A stretch of 36,601 bases of DNA from Chitinophagaceae bacterium (GTDB taxonomy: Bacteria; Bacteroidota; Bacteroidia; Chitinophagales; Chitinophagaceae), in contig CANFHO010000019.1 of the NCBI GenBank assembly GCA_947447005.1, positions 1-36,601 on the forward strand. The letters run 5' to 3'. The position numbers and the translations under genes are program-made. The notes under the pieces were generated by a model, which saw only the letters and a list, made by a program, of their open reading frames with translations, was not told the DNA's origin and ran no database searches. This document shows, one piece after another, positions 7,697-16,758 of the stretch. Positions within the stretch are counted from its first letter, which is position 1. Each line of letters starts with the position of its first letter.

Positions 7697-7726
7697 AAAA
7701 AGAGGGGTGGTTAAAAAACCACCCCG
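7694..7726. terminator. Bidirectional terminator between der and the porin gene
   Basis: A perfect 7-bp GC-rich stem (GGGGTGG at 7704-7710, CCACCCC at 7719-7725) with an A-rich loop. An A-run on the left gives a U-run for the minus strand; the plus-strand side is followed by GTTAGTTTT. It serves both convergent genes. Confidence 0.8.
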
Positions 7727-7758
7727 TTAGTTTTGATTATGACCCTCAAATTGCTTGT

Positions 7759-8808
7759 CTAAAATTTATAGTAGGCGGCAAGCACAAAACTGGACGTTCC
7801 TGTGCTACCTAAGCCACCCTTATCTAGAAATACTTTTTTACCAGCGGATTCCAACCTGAGTTCAGGCACAATTGTCAATCCCTTTGCAGCTTTCAAATTG
7901 ACAGAAAGTGTGTTTGCGAAAATACTGGTACCAAATGGTGCTGAACCCAATGCTGCTAGTTTATTCTTGTCATTGAAAATTTCAGAACGCAATGTTACTC
8001 CGAGTTTTTCCAAAGGATCAAAATTCAGATAGAATGCAGATCCTCCCCAATTAGCTGAAGAGCCAGATAATGGTTTTGTTTTATTCAATGTACCATTATA
8101 AGCAAGGTTGAATTTGTCGCTTAACTTTGCAGTGAAAACAACATCATATTGACTGCTCTTTGATTCATCTGCTTTTTTGCCCCCAACATAGTTGAGATAT
8201 ATTTTTACATTGTCAGAGAAGGCATAACTATATTGCAACAAGAAAAATGGCTTGCTACCCTGTGGGGCTTTTCTGTAATCAGTTTGATTAGACAAACCAA
8301 CAAGCACACCTGATTTACCAAAGGTCATTTCAGATTTTAATCCTGTATGTGAGAAAGGTCCGTAAGAGAACATATAACCCATGCTGTAGTTTCTATTCAA
8401 GTAGGGATCGAGCATTTCAAAACCAACATGAGTAGCCCAAGTACCTGCAGTGAATTTAATCCAATTAGCAGCTGAATAATATACATAAGCTTGTTTAACT
8501 GCAGCAAGAACACCTTTGTCATTATATGCAAACTCTTTTGCTCTTTTCCCAATACCCAAATCAAGTGTAAAGCCTACTTTCTTTCCAGCATAATCCAATT
8601 TACCAGAAACCATGCCCAATGCAAGTTTTCCTGTACTGTTGGTAAAGCTGGTACGATTGTTTCCCAGTTGTTTACTAAAATCCTGCCTATAATAACCATC
8701 AACATAGCCAGTAAAACTAAAGTTTGATTTATTTGCTGTGCTGTCTTGACCTTGAACATTAAATGAAGCAATAGCGAGGTATAAGAATACAGAAAGTTTT
8801 CGTAACAT
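7759..8808 (-). CDS. Outer-membrane beta-barrel porin (BBP2/OmpL-like)
   Basis: 349 residues, signal peptide about 1-21 (FNVQGQ), then alternating amphipathic strands through to a terminal aromatic residue (VLAAYYKF), a signal for outer-membrane insertion. Early segments such as FTGYVDGYYRQDFSK and the later YLNRNYSMGYMFSYGPFSHTG resemble the putative beta-barrel porin-2 family. It lies directly downstream of amt, separated by a terminator-like hairpin. It may be a read-through partner of the ammonium transporter and provide outer-membrane entry for small nitrogen compounds; this role is inferred from position only. No plug or TonB elements are present. Confidence 0.8.
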   Translation of the reverse strand: MLRKLSVFLYLAIASFNVQGQDSTANKSNFSFTGYVDGYYRQDFSKQLGNNRTSFTNSTGKLALGMVSGKLDYAGKKVGFTLDLGIGKRAKEFAYNDKGVLAAVKQAYVYYSAANWIKFTAGTWATHVGFEMLDPYLNRNYSMGYMFSYGPFSHTGLKSEMTFGKSGVLVGLSNQTDYRKAPQGSKPFFLLQYSYAFSDNVKIYLNYVGGKKADESKSSQYDVVFTAKLSDKFNLAYNGTLNKTKPLSGSSANWGGSAFYLNFDPLEKLGVTLRSEIFNDKNKLAALGSAPFGTSIFANTLSVNLKAAKGLTIVPELRLESAGKKVFLDKGGLGSTGTSSFVLAAYYKF

Positions 8809-8825
8809 TGTTTTGGTTTTTAGTT

Positions 8826-8883
8826 CAAAAAAAGGGGTACTGCACAGTATGCGTTCTAGTCCAACTCTACTGAAGCAGTACCC
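8826..8883 (-). terminator. Long-loop terminator or attenuator between amt and porin
   Basis: A 9-bp perfect stem (GGGTACTGC at 8835-8843, GCAGTACCC at 8875-8883) with a 31-base loop is followed in the minus direction by about seven U (8826-8833). It begins 15 bases after the amt stop codon and ends just before the porin start, so it could limit porin expression relative to amt. Confidence 0.7.
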
Positions 8884-8898
8884 TTGTTGTTTTATCGA

Positions 8899-10284
8899 TT
8901 AGGAGATTCTTTCTTCAGTAATCCCTTCTTCATTTTTTAGAAGCAAAGTACCTTGAACATATTTTTCATCATGTTGAGATTCATCAAGCCCCATTTCCTC
9001 ATCTTCAAGACTTACTCTCAATGGTTGAATAAGATTGATCAATTTAAAAATCAGGAAAGAAACAACAAAAGAATATACAACCGCGATAGCCATCGCTTTT
9101 AGCTGAACAAAGAAGAACTCAGCGTTGCCATAAAACAAACCATCGTTGCCGGCAGTATTTACTGCTTTTGTTGCAAAAATTCCTGTCAACACCATACCTA
9201 CCATTCCACCTATACCATGACATGGGAATACGTCCAATGCATCATCAAGAGTAGATTTTTGTTTGTAGTATACAGCAATATTAGAAATGATAGCAGAAAT
9301 AACGCCTATAAAAATACTTTGAGGAATTCCTACAAAGCCAGCACCAGGTGTAATGGCAACAAGTCCAACAACTGCACCTATACAGAAGCCCATTACTGAA
9401 GGCTTTTTACCTTTCATAACATCAAAAAACATCCATGAAAGACCTGCAGCTGCAGCAGCGGTGTTTGTAGTTGCAAATGCAGAAACAGCCAATCCATTAG
9501 CACCTAAAGCTGAACCTGCATTGAAACCGAACCAGCCAAACCAGAGGAGGCCAGTACCAATCAAAACATATGGTACGTTTGCTGGAGGTACTTCGGCACC
9601 TTCCAAATGAGCTTTTCTGCGTTTCAAAACCAAAGCACCGGCAAGTGCTGCACATCCAGCAGAAATGTGAACTACTGTTCCACCAGCGAAATCAAGAGCT
9701 CCCATTTTGAAAAGGAAACCATCTGGATGCCAGCTCCAATGTGCCAAAGGTGCATATACAAGTATAGAAAAAAGAATGATGAAAAGAATGTATGAAGTAA
9801 ATCTTACACGTTCAGCGAGTGCGCCAACAACCAATCCTGGAGTGATGATAGCAAACATAAGCTGAAACAAAGAAAACAATGTTTTAGGAATGGTTGGAGC
9901 CAGACTCCAAGGAGCCGTATTATTAACATCTTTAAAAAAGAAATGTGTCATAGGGTTTCCAATAAATCCATTGATAGATTCTCCAAAACATAAGCTATAG
10001 CCAAATGTTACCCAAATCACTGTAACAACTCCTGCTGCAGCAATACTTTTGATCATGGTAGAAATTACATTCTTCCTATGAACCATTCCTCCATAAAAGA
10101 AGGCAAGACCCGGCGTCATCAAGAAAACAAGTGCTGTCGCAATTAGAATCCAGGTAATGTCAGCTCCATTATAAACACCAGAAGTGTCTTCAAAATTTGG
10201 GAGGACTGGAATAAAGATTGCTGCAATAGCTGTGATCGCTAAGATCACAAAAGGCAATTTGTCTCTCAAAACAGTTGATTTCAT
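8899..10284 (-). CDS. amt: Ammonium transporter Amt
   Basis: 461 residues, with about eleven transmembrane helices preceded by an extra N-terminal hydrophobic segment that may be a signal sequence, as in many Amt proteins. The two pore histidines are present in FAGGTVVHISAG and FPCHGIGGMVGM, the equivalents of E. coli AmtB His168 and His318. The C-terminal tail contains the conserved GLDESQHDE segment, which in the family contacts PII and couples the subunits. It carries ammonium into the cytoplasm for glutamine synthetase and GOGAT, and gltB and gltD lie upstream on the same strand. No glnB/glnK gene is next to it, which is less usual. Confidence 0.97.
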   Translation of the reverse strand: MKSTVLRDKLPFVILAITAIAAIFIPVLPNFEDTSGVYNGADITWILIATALVFLMTPGLAFFYGGMVHRKNVISTMIKSIAAAGVVTVIWVTFGYSLCFGESINGFIGNPMTHFFFKDVNNTAPWSLAPTIPKTLFSLFQLMFAIITPGLVVGALAERVRFTSYILFIILFSILVYAPLAHWSWHPDGFLFKMGALDFAGGTVVHISAGCAALAGALVLKRRKAHLEGAEVPPANVPYVLIGTGLLWFGWFGFNAGSALGANGLAVSAFATTNTAAAAAGLSWMFFDVMKGKKPSVMGFCIGAVVGLVAITPGAGFVGIPQSIFIGVISAIISNIAVYYKQKSTLDDALDVFPCHGIGGMVGMVLTGIFATKAVNTAGNDGLFYGNAEFFFVQLKAMAIAVVYSFVVSFLIFKLINLIQPLRVSLEDEEMGLDESQHDEKYVQGTLLLKNEEGITEERIS

Positions 10285-10321
10285 TGTAAGCAGTTTTAGT
10301 TAATAATCAAAAATATATATC

Positions 10322-10329
10322 CAAAAGTA
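10322..10329 (-). promoter_or_regulatory. Candidate -7 element of the amt promoter
   Basis: TACTTTTG on the minus strand matches TAnnTTTG and would give a leader of roughly 35 bases before the amt ATG. A -33 TTG is not evident at the normal spacing, so this promoter may need an activator. Confidence 0.4.
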
Positions 10330-10404
10330 AAAAAAGTAACCCATATTGACTCATATTATTATATATGAAAATATTTAATATGTTACCTAATTATTCATTA
10401 AAAT

Positions 10405-10421
10405 ATTGATAATTAATCAAT
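10405..10421. repeat. Palindrome in the gltD-amt gap (possible operator)
   Basis: ATTGAT-AATTA-ATCAAT: perfect 6-bp arms around a 5-base centre, in the very AT-rich 276-base gap between gltD and amt. The gap otherwise holds the gltD terminator and the amt promoter; I see no gene in it. The palindrome lies about 80 bases upstream of the candidate amt -7 element, a suitable position for an activator, but AT-rich palindromes also arise by chance. Confidence 0.4.
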
Positions 10422-10503
10422 TGTGAAATATTTATTGATATTTAGCTAAAAAAGAAAATTTTATATATTTAAACATATAAATAAATGTAATATGTATTTC
10501 ATT

Positions 10504-10537
10504 GAAAAAATAAAGGCCGACATGAAATGCCGGCCTT
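10504..10537 (-). terminator. Rho-independent terminator after gltD
   Basis: Stem AAGGCCG (10513-10519) with CGGCCTT (10531-10537), extended by CAT/ATG after one mismatch, followed in the minus direction by a U-rich run (10504-10510). It separates the gltBD unit from amt. Confidence 0.85.
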
Positions 10538-10560
10538 ATTCGGTAAAAATTAAGTTGGTC

Positions 10561-12054
10561 TTATACCAATAAGCTTCTGTCTTTTGACTCTAATAACGAT
10601 TCTCCCATGAGGAATTCGTCTACTTTTCTGGCACATTCTCTCCCTTCACTGATCGCCCAAACCACCAATGATTGTCCTCTTCTCATATCTCCACATGAGA
10701 AAATTTTTGAAATATTGGTTTTGAATTCTTTTTCTGTGGCTTTTACATTTCCTCGTTCATCCAATTCAACATCCAGGTCATCAAGCAGGCCAGACTTTTG
10801 AGGAGATAAAAATCCCATGGCGAGTAGAACCAAATCACATGGAATTATTTTTTCTGATCCTTCTTTTTCAATAAACTTGCTTGCCCTTCCTTCTTCGTAC
10901 TTCCATTCCAGTTCCACTGTTTTGATGGCTTTTAAATTTCCCTGGCCATCTCCAATAAACTCTTTTGTTGCCACTGCCCATTGCCTTTCACAGCCTTCTT
11001 CATGTGATGTTGTTGTTTTGAGTACCATTGGGTAAGTTGGCCATGGCATAACGGAATTACGACTTTCAGGGGGCTTGGGAAGCAATTCAAACTGGGTAAC
11101 ACTTGCAGCACCATGTCTGTTTGATGTTCCAACACAGTCGCTTCCTGTATCACCTCCACCAATCACAACAACATGTTTGCCATTTGCATTCAACTCATGA
11201 TCCAGAACATTACTTTCGATCAAAGGATTTGATAAGGGGTTGCTACCAGAAACACGCTTATTTTGTTGTTTCAGGAATTGCATCGCAAAATAAACACCTA
11301 TGTTTTCCCTTCCAGGTACATTTAAATCGCGTGGTATGGTAGAACCACCTGCAAGTACTACAGCGTTTTGTTCTCTTAAAATGTCGTTGATGCTGATGTT
11401 AACACCCACATTGGCATTGCATTTGAACGTTATGCCTTCTGACTCCATGACTGCAATCCTTCTATCTATGACTGATTTTTCAAGCTTGAAGTCTGGGATG
11501 CCATATCTTAATAAACCACCTGGCTTTTCATCTCTTTCATATACAGTAACAGTATGTCCTGCCTGATTCAATTGTGCTGCAGCTGCCAATCCAGCAGGAC
11601 CACTGCCTACCACGGCTATTTTTTTTCCTGTTCTGATCACAGGTACTTTTGGCTGCACATACCCTTTTTCAAATGCTATTTCGATGATATGTTTCTCAAT
11701 CTCCTCAATATTCACTGGAGGTTGATTGATTCCCAAAACGCATGAACTTTCGCATGGGGCCGGACATATTCTGCCGGTGAATTCTGGAAAATTATTTGTT
11801 GAAGTAAGGATTTCATATGCTTCCTGCCAACTTTGACGGTAGACGGCGTCATTGAATTCAGGAATAACATTTCCAAGAGGGCATCCGCTATGGCAGAATG
11901 GTACTCCGCAATTCATGCATCTGGCAGCCTGTTGATTAAGCTCTTTTTCCTCAAATGGTTTTACAAACTCATTGTAGTTCCCTATTCGTTCTTGAACAGG
12001 AGATTTTTTAGGGCTTATCCTAGTGAATTCCAAAAAACCGGTTGGTTTTCCCAT
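10561..12054 (-). CDS. gltD: Glutamate synthase small (beta) subunit
   Basis: 497 residues. The N-terminal iron-sulfur domain has CMNCGVPFCHSGCP (Cys46, 49, 54, 58) and a second cysteine group at 97-105 (CPAPCESSC). The FAD-binding Rossmann motif is GSGPAG (150-155) and the NAD(P)H-binding motif is GGGDTG from about 299. GltD oxidises NAD(P)H and sends electrons through its 4Fe-4S clusters to the FMN of GltB. It starts at an ATG 18 bases after the gltB stop, so translation is probably coupled, and a strong terminator follows. Whether NADH or NADPH is used cannot be told from the visible motif. Confidence 0.98.
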   Translation of the reverse strand: MGKPTGFLEFTRISPKKSPVQERIGNYNEFVKPFEEKELNQQAARCMNCGVPFCHSGCPLGNVIPEFNDAVYRQSWQEAYEILTSTNNFPEFTGRICPAPCESSCVLGINQPPVNIEEIEKHIIEIAFEKGYVQPKVPVIRTGKKIAVVGSGPAGLAAAAQLNQAGHTVTVYERDEKPGGLLRYGIPDFKLEKSVIDRRIAVMESEGITFKCNANVGVNISINDILREQNAVVLAGGSTIPRDLNVPGRENIGVYFAMQFLKQQNKRVSGSNPLSNPLIESNVLDHELNANGKHVVVIGGGDTGSDCVGTSNRHGAASVTQFELLPKPPESRNSVMPWPTYPMVLKTTTSHEEGCERQWAVATKEFIGDGQGNLKAIKTVELEWKYEEGRASKFIEKEGSEKIIPCDLVLLAMGFLSPQKSGLLDDLDVELDERGNVKATEKEFKTNISKIFSCGDMRRGQSLVVWAISEGRECARKVDEFLMGESLLESKDRSLLV

Positions 12055-12072
12055 GTTATAATAATTATCTGC

Positions 12073-15000
12073 TTATTTGATCAATTCTTTGTTTTCTGCT
12101 TTTTTTTGCTGCATCACTTTTTTGTAATCTTTTGGATATACTTTGATGAATGAAGCTTTTTGATTATCCAAATCATCCAAAATAAATTTAGCTACAGTGC
12201 TTCCGGTTGTATCCGCATGTTCCTTTAATAAATTGGATAAAATATGTAAATCATCTGCATCCAGTGGATCCAGGTCAACCATTTCAGTATTGCAATGATC
12301 TGTGAAATTGCCTTTCAAATCATATATATATGCGATACCTCCGCTCATGCCTGCAGCAAAATTTCTACCAGTGGCACCGAGAACAACAACCATTCCTCCT
12401 GTCATGTACTCACAACCATGATCTCCAACTCCTTCAACAACTGCTGTTGCTCCGGAATTCCGAACTGCAAATCTTTCGCCTGCCATGCCTCGAATAAATG
12501 CTGATCCACTTGTTGCCCCATAAAATGCAGTATTTCCAATCAGAATATTGTCTTCTGCAATAAAAGTAGATTCTTTAGGAGGGTAGATAATCATTTTAGC
12601 ACCACTTAGTCCCTTGCCAAAATAATCATTTGCATCTCCTTCAATCTCAAGGGTTACACCTTTTGTATTGAAAGCACCAAAACTTTGCCCTGCAGTACCC
12701 TTAAACTTCAATTGAATAGTTCCATCCTTCAATCCCAAAGCTCCATATCGCTTGGTGATTTCATTGCTCAACATGGTGCCCGTAGATCGGTCTGTATTTT
12801 TGATTGGACTAAAAATTTCAACTGGCTTTTGATCTTCCAATGCGGGTGCAGCTTTTGCTATCAGTTGATGATCGATCACATCTGCAATACCATGATCTTG
12901 TTCTTCCATCTTATACAGCCCCGTGAAAGCATCAGCAGGTTCTTTGTATAATATTTGCGAAAGATCAAGTTTGCTGTATTTCCAATGGTTGATTTGCTCT
13001 CTCATTTTTAATGCATCTACCTGACCAACCATTTCTTCAATGGTACGATATCCCATTTCTGCCATGATTTCACGTAATTCTCTTGTCAAGAATTGTATAA
13101 AGTTCACAACATATTCAGCAGCACCATTGAATCGTTTTCTAAGCTCAGGATCCTGAGTTGCAACACCAACAGGGCAGGTATTTAAATGACATTTACGCAT
13201 TAGGATACAGCCTTCAACCACAAGAGCAGCAGTGGCAACGCCCCATTCTTCAGCACCCAGCAATGTTGCAATGGCGATATCCCTGCCGGTTTTGAGTTGT
13301 CCGTCGGTTTGTAATACAATCCTACTTCTAAGTTTATTCTTTACCAAGGTTTGATGTGCTTCTGCCAAGCCTAACTCCCATGGAAGTCCTGCATGTCTGA
13401 TGGAACTTACTGGAGAAGCACCTGTTCCGCCATCAAAACCAGAAACCAATACGACATCTGCTTTTGCTTTGGCTACGCCCGCAGCAATGGTTCCAACACC
13501 AGCCTTTGATACTAGTTTTACGCTTATTCTCGCTTTTCTGTTGGCATTCTTCAAATCAAAAATCAATTGAGCAAGATCTTCGATTGAATAAATATCATGG
13601 TGTGGGGGAGGAGAGATCAATCCAACACCAGGGGTGGCATGTCTTACTCTTCCAATCCAATCATCTACTTTGTGTCCGGGTAATTGCCCGCCTTCTCCAG
13701 GTTTAGCGCCTTGGGCCATTTTGATTTGTAATTCATCTGCCTCGGTGAGATATTGGCTTGTAACACCAAAACGTGCAGAAGCGACCTGCTTTATCGAGGA
13801 TCGCATGCTATCACCATTTTCCAGTGGTTGATAGCGGATTTCATCTTCACCTCCTTCACCTGTATTGCTTTTAGCTCCCAGTCTATTCATGGCAATGGCC
13901 AATGTAGTGTGAGCTTCCCATGAAATAGATCCAAACGACATGGCTCCAGTTGCGAAGCGTTTGTAGATCTTTTCGGGAGCCTCGACTTCGTCAATTGAAA
14001 TAGCTTCTTTTTTGGGTGCGAAGTCGAAAAGGCTTCGAAGTGTGCAGGCTTTTTCTCCTTGCTCATTGACAAGTTTGGAGTATTTTTTGAAGATTGAATA
14101 ATCTCCTGATCTTGTAGAATGTTGAAGCAGGTGTATGGTTTGAGGGTTGAATAAGTGAAATTCACCTTTTCTTTTCCATTGATACACACCACCAACAGGA
14201 AGTCGGTCAACCGGAATTGATTTCCTGCTGAATCCAAGTTGATGCTTAGCCATGGACTCTTTTGCAATTTCATCCAATCCCATTCCTTCAATTCTGGAAA
14301 CTGCACCTGTGAAATATTTTTCTACCACATCATGGTTCAATCCAATGATTTCAAATATCTGAGCGCCTTGATAAGATTGTAAAGTGGAAATTCCCATCTT
14401 TGAAAAAACTTTCAACAGGCCTTCATTGACAGCCTTGATATAGTTTTTCTTCAAATAACTGGTGTCAAGATCTGTCTGAAGCTTGCCACTCAGTTTTATA
14501 TCACGGATGGATGAAAGTGCGAGGTATGGATTGATTGCTGTTGCACCAAACCCAAGTAAACATGCAAAATGATGCACTTCCCATACATCTCCAGCTTCAA
14601 CAATGATTCCTACCTTACCTCTGTAACCCTTTCGAATCAAATGATGATGAATAGCTGCAGTAGAAAGCAATGAAGGAATTGGTGCATGTTCAGAATCAAT
14701 GGCTCTGTCTTGCAGAATCAACACTTCAAAACCATCTTCAACAGCATCTACAGCGTATCTGCAAATTCTATCCAATGCTTTTTTCAACGTTCCAGGTTTG
14801 CCATCAGCCCTAAAATAACATTGCAAAGTTTTGGCCTGGAAAACACCAGTATCAATACTTCTGATTTTTTCAAGATCCCTGTTAGTTAATACTGGATGTT
14901 TGAGCGCAACGGTGTGACAACTCAAGGGGTCTTCAATCAACATATTTCCATTGTTACCAATGAAAGTGGCCAAGGACATCACGAGTCTTTCTCTAATCGG

Positions 15001-16593
15001 ATCAATAGGAGGGTTGGTTACCTGTGCAAACAATTGCTTAAAATAACTACTCAAATGCTGAGGTTGATCACTTAAAATGGCAAGAGGGGCATCTGTGCCC
15101 ATGGATCCGATTGGCTCTTTCCCATCCACTGCCATGGGAGCAATTATTGTATCAATATCCTCGGAAGTATAACCAAATGCTTTTTGGTATTTAAACACCT
15201 GATCATGTTCCAAATGGGTGAACATAACTCTTGGCTCAGGTAGTTCATTGAGTCTGATCTTGTATTTATTCAACCATTCTGCGTAAGGCTTATGACTACA
15301 TATATTTTTCTTTACTTCCGTGTCGCTGATGATTCTTCCTTCTTCAAGGTCAACTACAAACATTTTACCCGGCTGCAGTCTGCCTTTTTCGATAATCAAG
15401 GATTGATCAATTGGCAAAGCTCCTGTTTCTGATGCCATAATTACCCTGTCATCAGAAGTTACACAATACCTGGAAGGACGAAGACCGTTTCTGTCCAGCG
15501 TTGCCCCAATGATTCTGCCATCTGTAAAAGAGATCGATGCAGGACCATCCCAAGGTTCCATGATAGATGCATGGTATTCATAAAATGCTTTCTTGTCCGG
15601 ATCCATACTATCATTGCCATCCCATGCTTCTGGAATCAACATCATCATTACATGGGGGAGGGATCTGCCAGTCAGATTAAGTAGTTCAATCATGTTATCA
15701 AGGCTTGCAGAGTCACTTTGATTGCTTGAAACAATTGGAAGCAACATCTCCATTTCCTCGTGTGTGAAATAAGGCGAGGTATATCCTTTTTCATTGGTTT
15801 TGATCCAATTCAGGTTGCCTTGCAGGGTATTGATTTCACCATTATGGGCAATATATCTGAAAGGTTGAGCCAATTTCCATGAAGGGAAAGTATTGGTTGC
15901 AAACCTGGAGTGAACAAGTCCCAATGCACTTACCACTTTTTTATTGCTGAGATCAGGATAATAAGTTCGTACTTGATTGCTTGTCAATTGACCTTTATAA
16001 ACAACAACTTTATATGATAATGACGCAAGGTAGAAGCCTATAGCATCTTTTTTAACACTGTTGTTGATCAAGTGCGTTGCATAATTCCTTAAAACAAAGA
16101 GTTTTCTCTCAAATGCCATTGGATCTGAGATATGGTCTGGACATGCAACAAAAACCTGTTCAATTTCTGGCTCTACAGATCTGGCTGTAAATCCAATTCC
16201 ATCTGGGTTTACAGGAACTTTTCTCCAGGTCAGGATTTCCAGGCCTAATTCTTCTGCGGTACTGGTGAAAATTTCCCTGCATTCTTCTCTCAGTCTAACT
16301 TCTTTCGGAAAAAATACCATACCAACTCCATATTTTCCAAAAGCAGGTAAGTGTATTCCTGCTTTCAGGCATTCCTCAAAGAAAAATGCATGTGGGGTTT
16401 GAATAAGAATGCCCGCTCCATCTCCGGTATTGCTTTCACAACCGCATGCACCACGGTGTTCCATGTTTTCCAAAATCGTTAGTGCATCAGATATAACCTG
16501 ATGACTTTTATTGCCTTTGATATTTGCAACAAAACCGATTCCACAAGCATCTCTTTCGAATTCCGGACGGTATAAACCCTGATTTCCTGCCAT
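12073..16593 (-). CDS. gltB: Glutamate synthase large (alpha) subunit
   Basis: 1506 residues, full length for GOGAT. A short propeptide precedes the Ntn-type glutaminase nucleophile Cys17 (RDACGIGF). The class II glutaminase domain spans about 17-430, followed by the central domain, the FMN-binding synthase domain (about 830-1220, with GEGGEDEIRYQP and KPGEGGQLPGHK), and the C-terminal GXGXG beta-helix domain (about 1260-1480). The 3Fe-4S cysteines are Cys1129, Cys1135 and Cys1140 (CILMRKCHLNTC). It converts glutamine plus 2-oxoglutarate to two glutamates, passing ammonia through an internal tunnel. It is the first gene of a gltB-gltD unit and is followed by amt. Two palindromes in its upstream region may be regulatory. 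Confidence 0.98.
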   Translation of the reverse strand: MAGNQGLYRPEFERDACGIGFVANIKGNKSHQVISDALTILENMEHRGACGCESNTGDGAGILIQTPHAFFFEECLKAGIHLPAFGKYGVGMVFFPKEVRLREECREIFTSTAEELGLEILTWRKVPVNPDGIGFTARSVEPEIEQVFVACPDHISDPMAFERKLFVLRNYATHLINNSVKKDAIGFYLASLSYKVVVYKGQLTSNQVRTYYPDLSNKKVVSALGLVHSRFATNTFPSWKLAQPFRYIAHNGEINTLQGNLNWIKTNEKGYTSPYFTHEEMEMLLPIVSSNQSDSASLDNMIELLNLTGRSLPHVMMMLIPEAWDGNDSMDPDKKAFYEYHASIMEPWDGPASISFTDGRIIGATLDRNGLRPSRYCVTSDDRVIMASETGALPIDQSLIIEKGRLQPGKMFVVDLEEGRIISDTEVKKNICSHKPYAEWLNKYKIRLNELPEPRVMFTHLEHDQVFKYQKAFGYTSEDIDTIIAPMAVDGKEPIGSMGTDAPLAILSDQPQHLSSYFKQLFAQVTNPPIDPIRERLVMSLATFIGNNGNMLIEDPLSCHTVALKHPVLTNRDLEKIRSIDTGVFQAKTLQCYFRADGKPGTLKKALDRICRYAVDAVEDGFEVLILQDRAIDSEHAPIPSLLSTAAIHHHLIRKGYRGKVGIIVEAGDVWEVHHFACLLGFGATAINPYLALSSIRDIKLSGKLQTDLDTSYLKKNYIKAVNEGLLKVFSKMGISTLQSYQGAQIFEIIGLNHDVVEKYFTGAVSRIEGMGLDEIAKESMAKHQLGFSRKSIPVDRLPVGGVYQWKRKGEFHLFNPQTIHLLQHSTRSGDYSIFKKYSKLVNEQGEKACTLRSLFDFAPKKEAISIDEVEAPEKIYKRFATGAMSFGSISWEAHTTLAIAMNRLGAKSNTGEGGEDEIRYQPLENGDSMRSSIKQVASARFGVTSQYLTEADELQIKMAQGAKPGEGGQLPGHKVDDWIGRVRHATPGVGLISPPPHHDIYSIEDLAQLIFDLKNANRKARISVKLVSKAGVGTIAAGVAKAKADVVLVSGFDGGTGASPVSSIRHAGLPWELGLAEAHQTLVKNKLRSRIVLQTDGQLKTGRDIAIATLLGAEEWGVATAALVVEGCILMRKCHLNTCPVGVATQDPELRKRFNGAAEYVVNFIQFLTRELREIMAEMGYRTIEEMVGQVDALKMREQINHWKYSKLDLSQILYKEPADAFTGLYKMEEQDHGIADVIDHQLIAKAAPALEDQKPVEIFSPIKNTDRSTGTMLSNEITKRYGALGLKDGTIQLKFKGTAGQSFGAFNTKGVTLEIEGDANDYFGKGLSGAKMIIYPPKESTFIAEDNILIGNTAFYGATSGSAFIRGMAGERFAVRNSGATAVVEGVGDHGCEYMTGGMVVVLGATGRNFAAGMSGGIAYIYDLKGNFTDHCNTEMVDLDPLDADDLHILSNLLKEHADTTGSTVAKFILDDLDNQKASFIKVYPKDYKKVMQQKKAENKELIK

Positions 16594-16637
16594 ATTGGGG
16601 CTGTATTTAATAAAATATCTAAAAAAATATGTTTACG

Positions 16638-16652
16638 TTAGATAAAATCTAA
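16638..16652. repeat. Palindrome upstream of gltB (possible operator)
   Basis: TTAGAT-AAA-ATCTAA, a perfect 6-bp-arm palindrome centred about 50 bases upstream of the gltB start codon. Position fits a regulator site near the promoter, but no cognate regulator is in the window. Confidence 0.4.
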
Positions 16653-16665
16653 AATAAAGGCGCGT

Positions 16666-16685
16666 GTTCGTTTAAAATTACGAAC
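16666..16685. repeat. Second inverted repeat upstream of gltB
   Basis: GTTCGT (16666-16671) and ACGAAC (16680-16685) with an 8-base AT spacer. It is more GC-rich than the surrounding sequence and centred about 80 bases upstream of the gltB ATG. Possible operator or leader hairpin; unproven. Confidence 0.4.
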
Positions 16686-16696
16686 AAACGTGCATA

Positions 16697-16730
16697 TTTT
16701 TTTCAAATGGCAAGAAATTCTTGAAAAAAA
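16697..16730 (-). terminator. Possible terminator after gcvP
   Basis: Nested symmetry: TTTTTTTCAA (16697-16706) pairs with TTGAAAAAAA (16721-16730), and CAAGAA/TTCTTG (16711-16723) forms an alternative small stem. It lies 28 bases after the gcvP stop. Low GC content makes it a weak terminator candidate. Confidence 0.4.
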
Positions 16731-16758
16731 CAACATGAATACTAAAAGACTAATTCAC

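Noticed and set aside
10406-10420. FNR/CRP-type site TTGAT...ATCAA upstream of amt
   Set aside because: The half-sites fit, but the spacer is five bases instead of four. Reported only as a generic palindrome.
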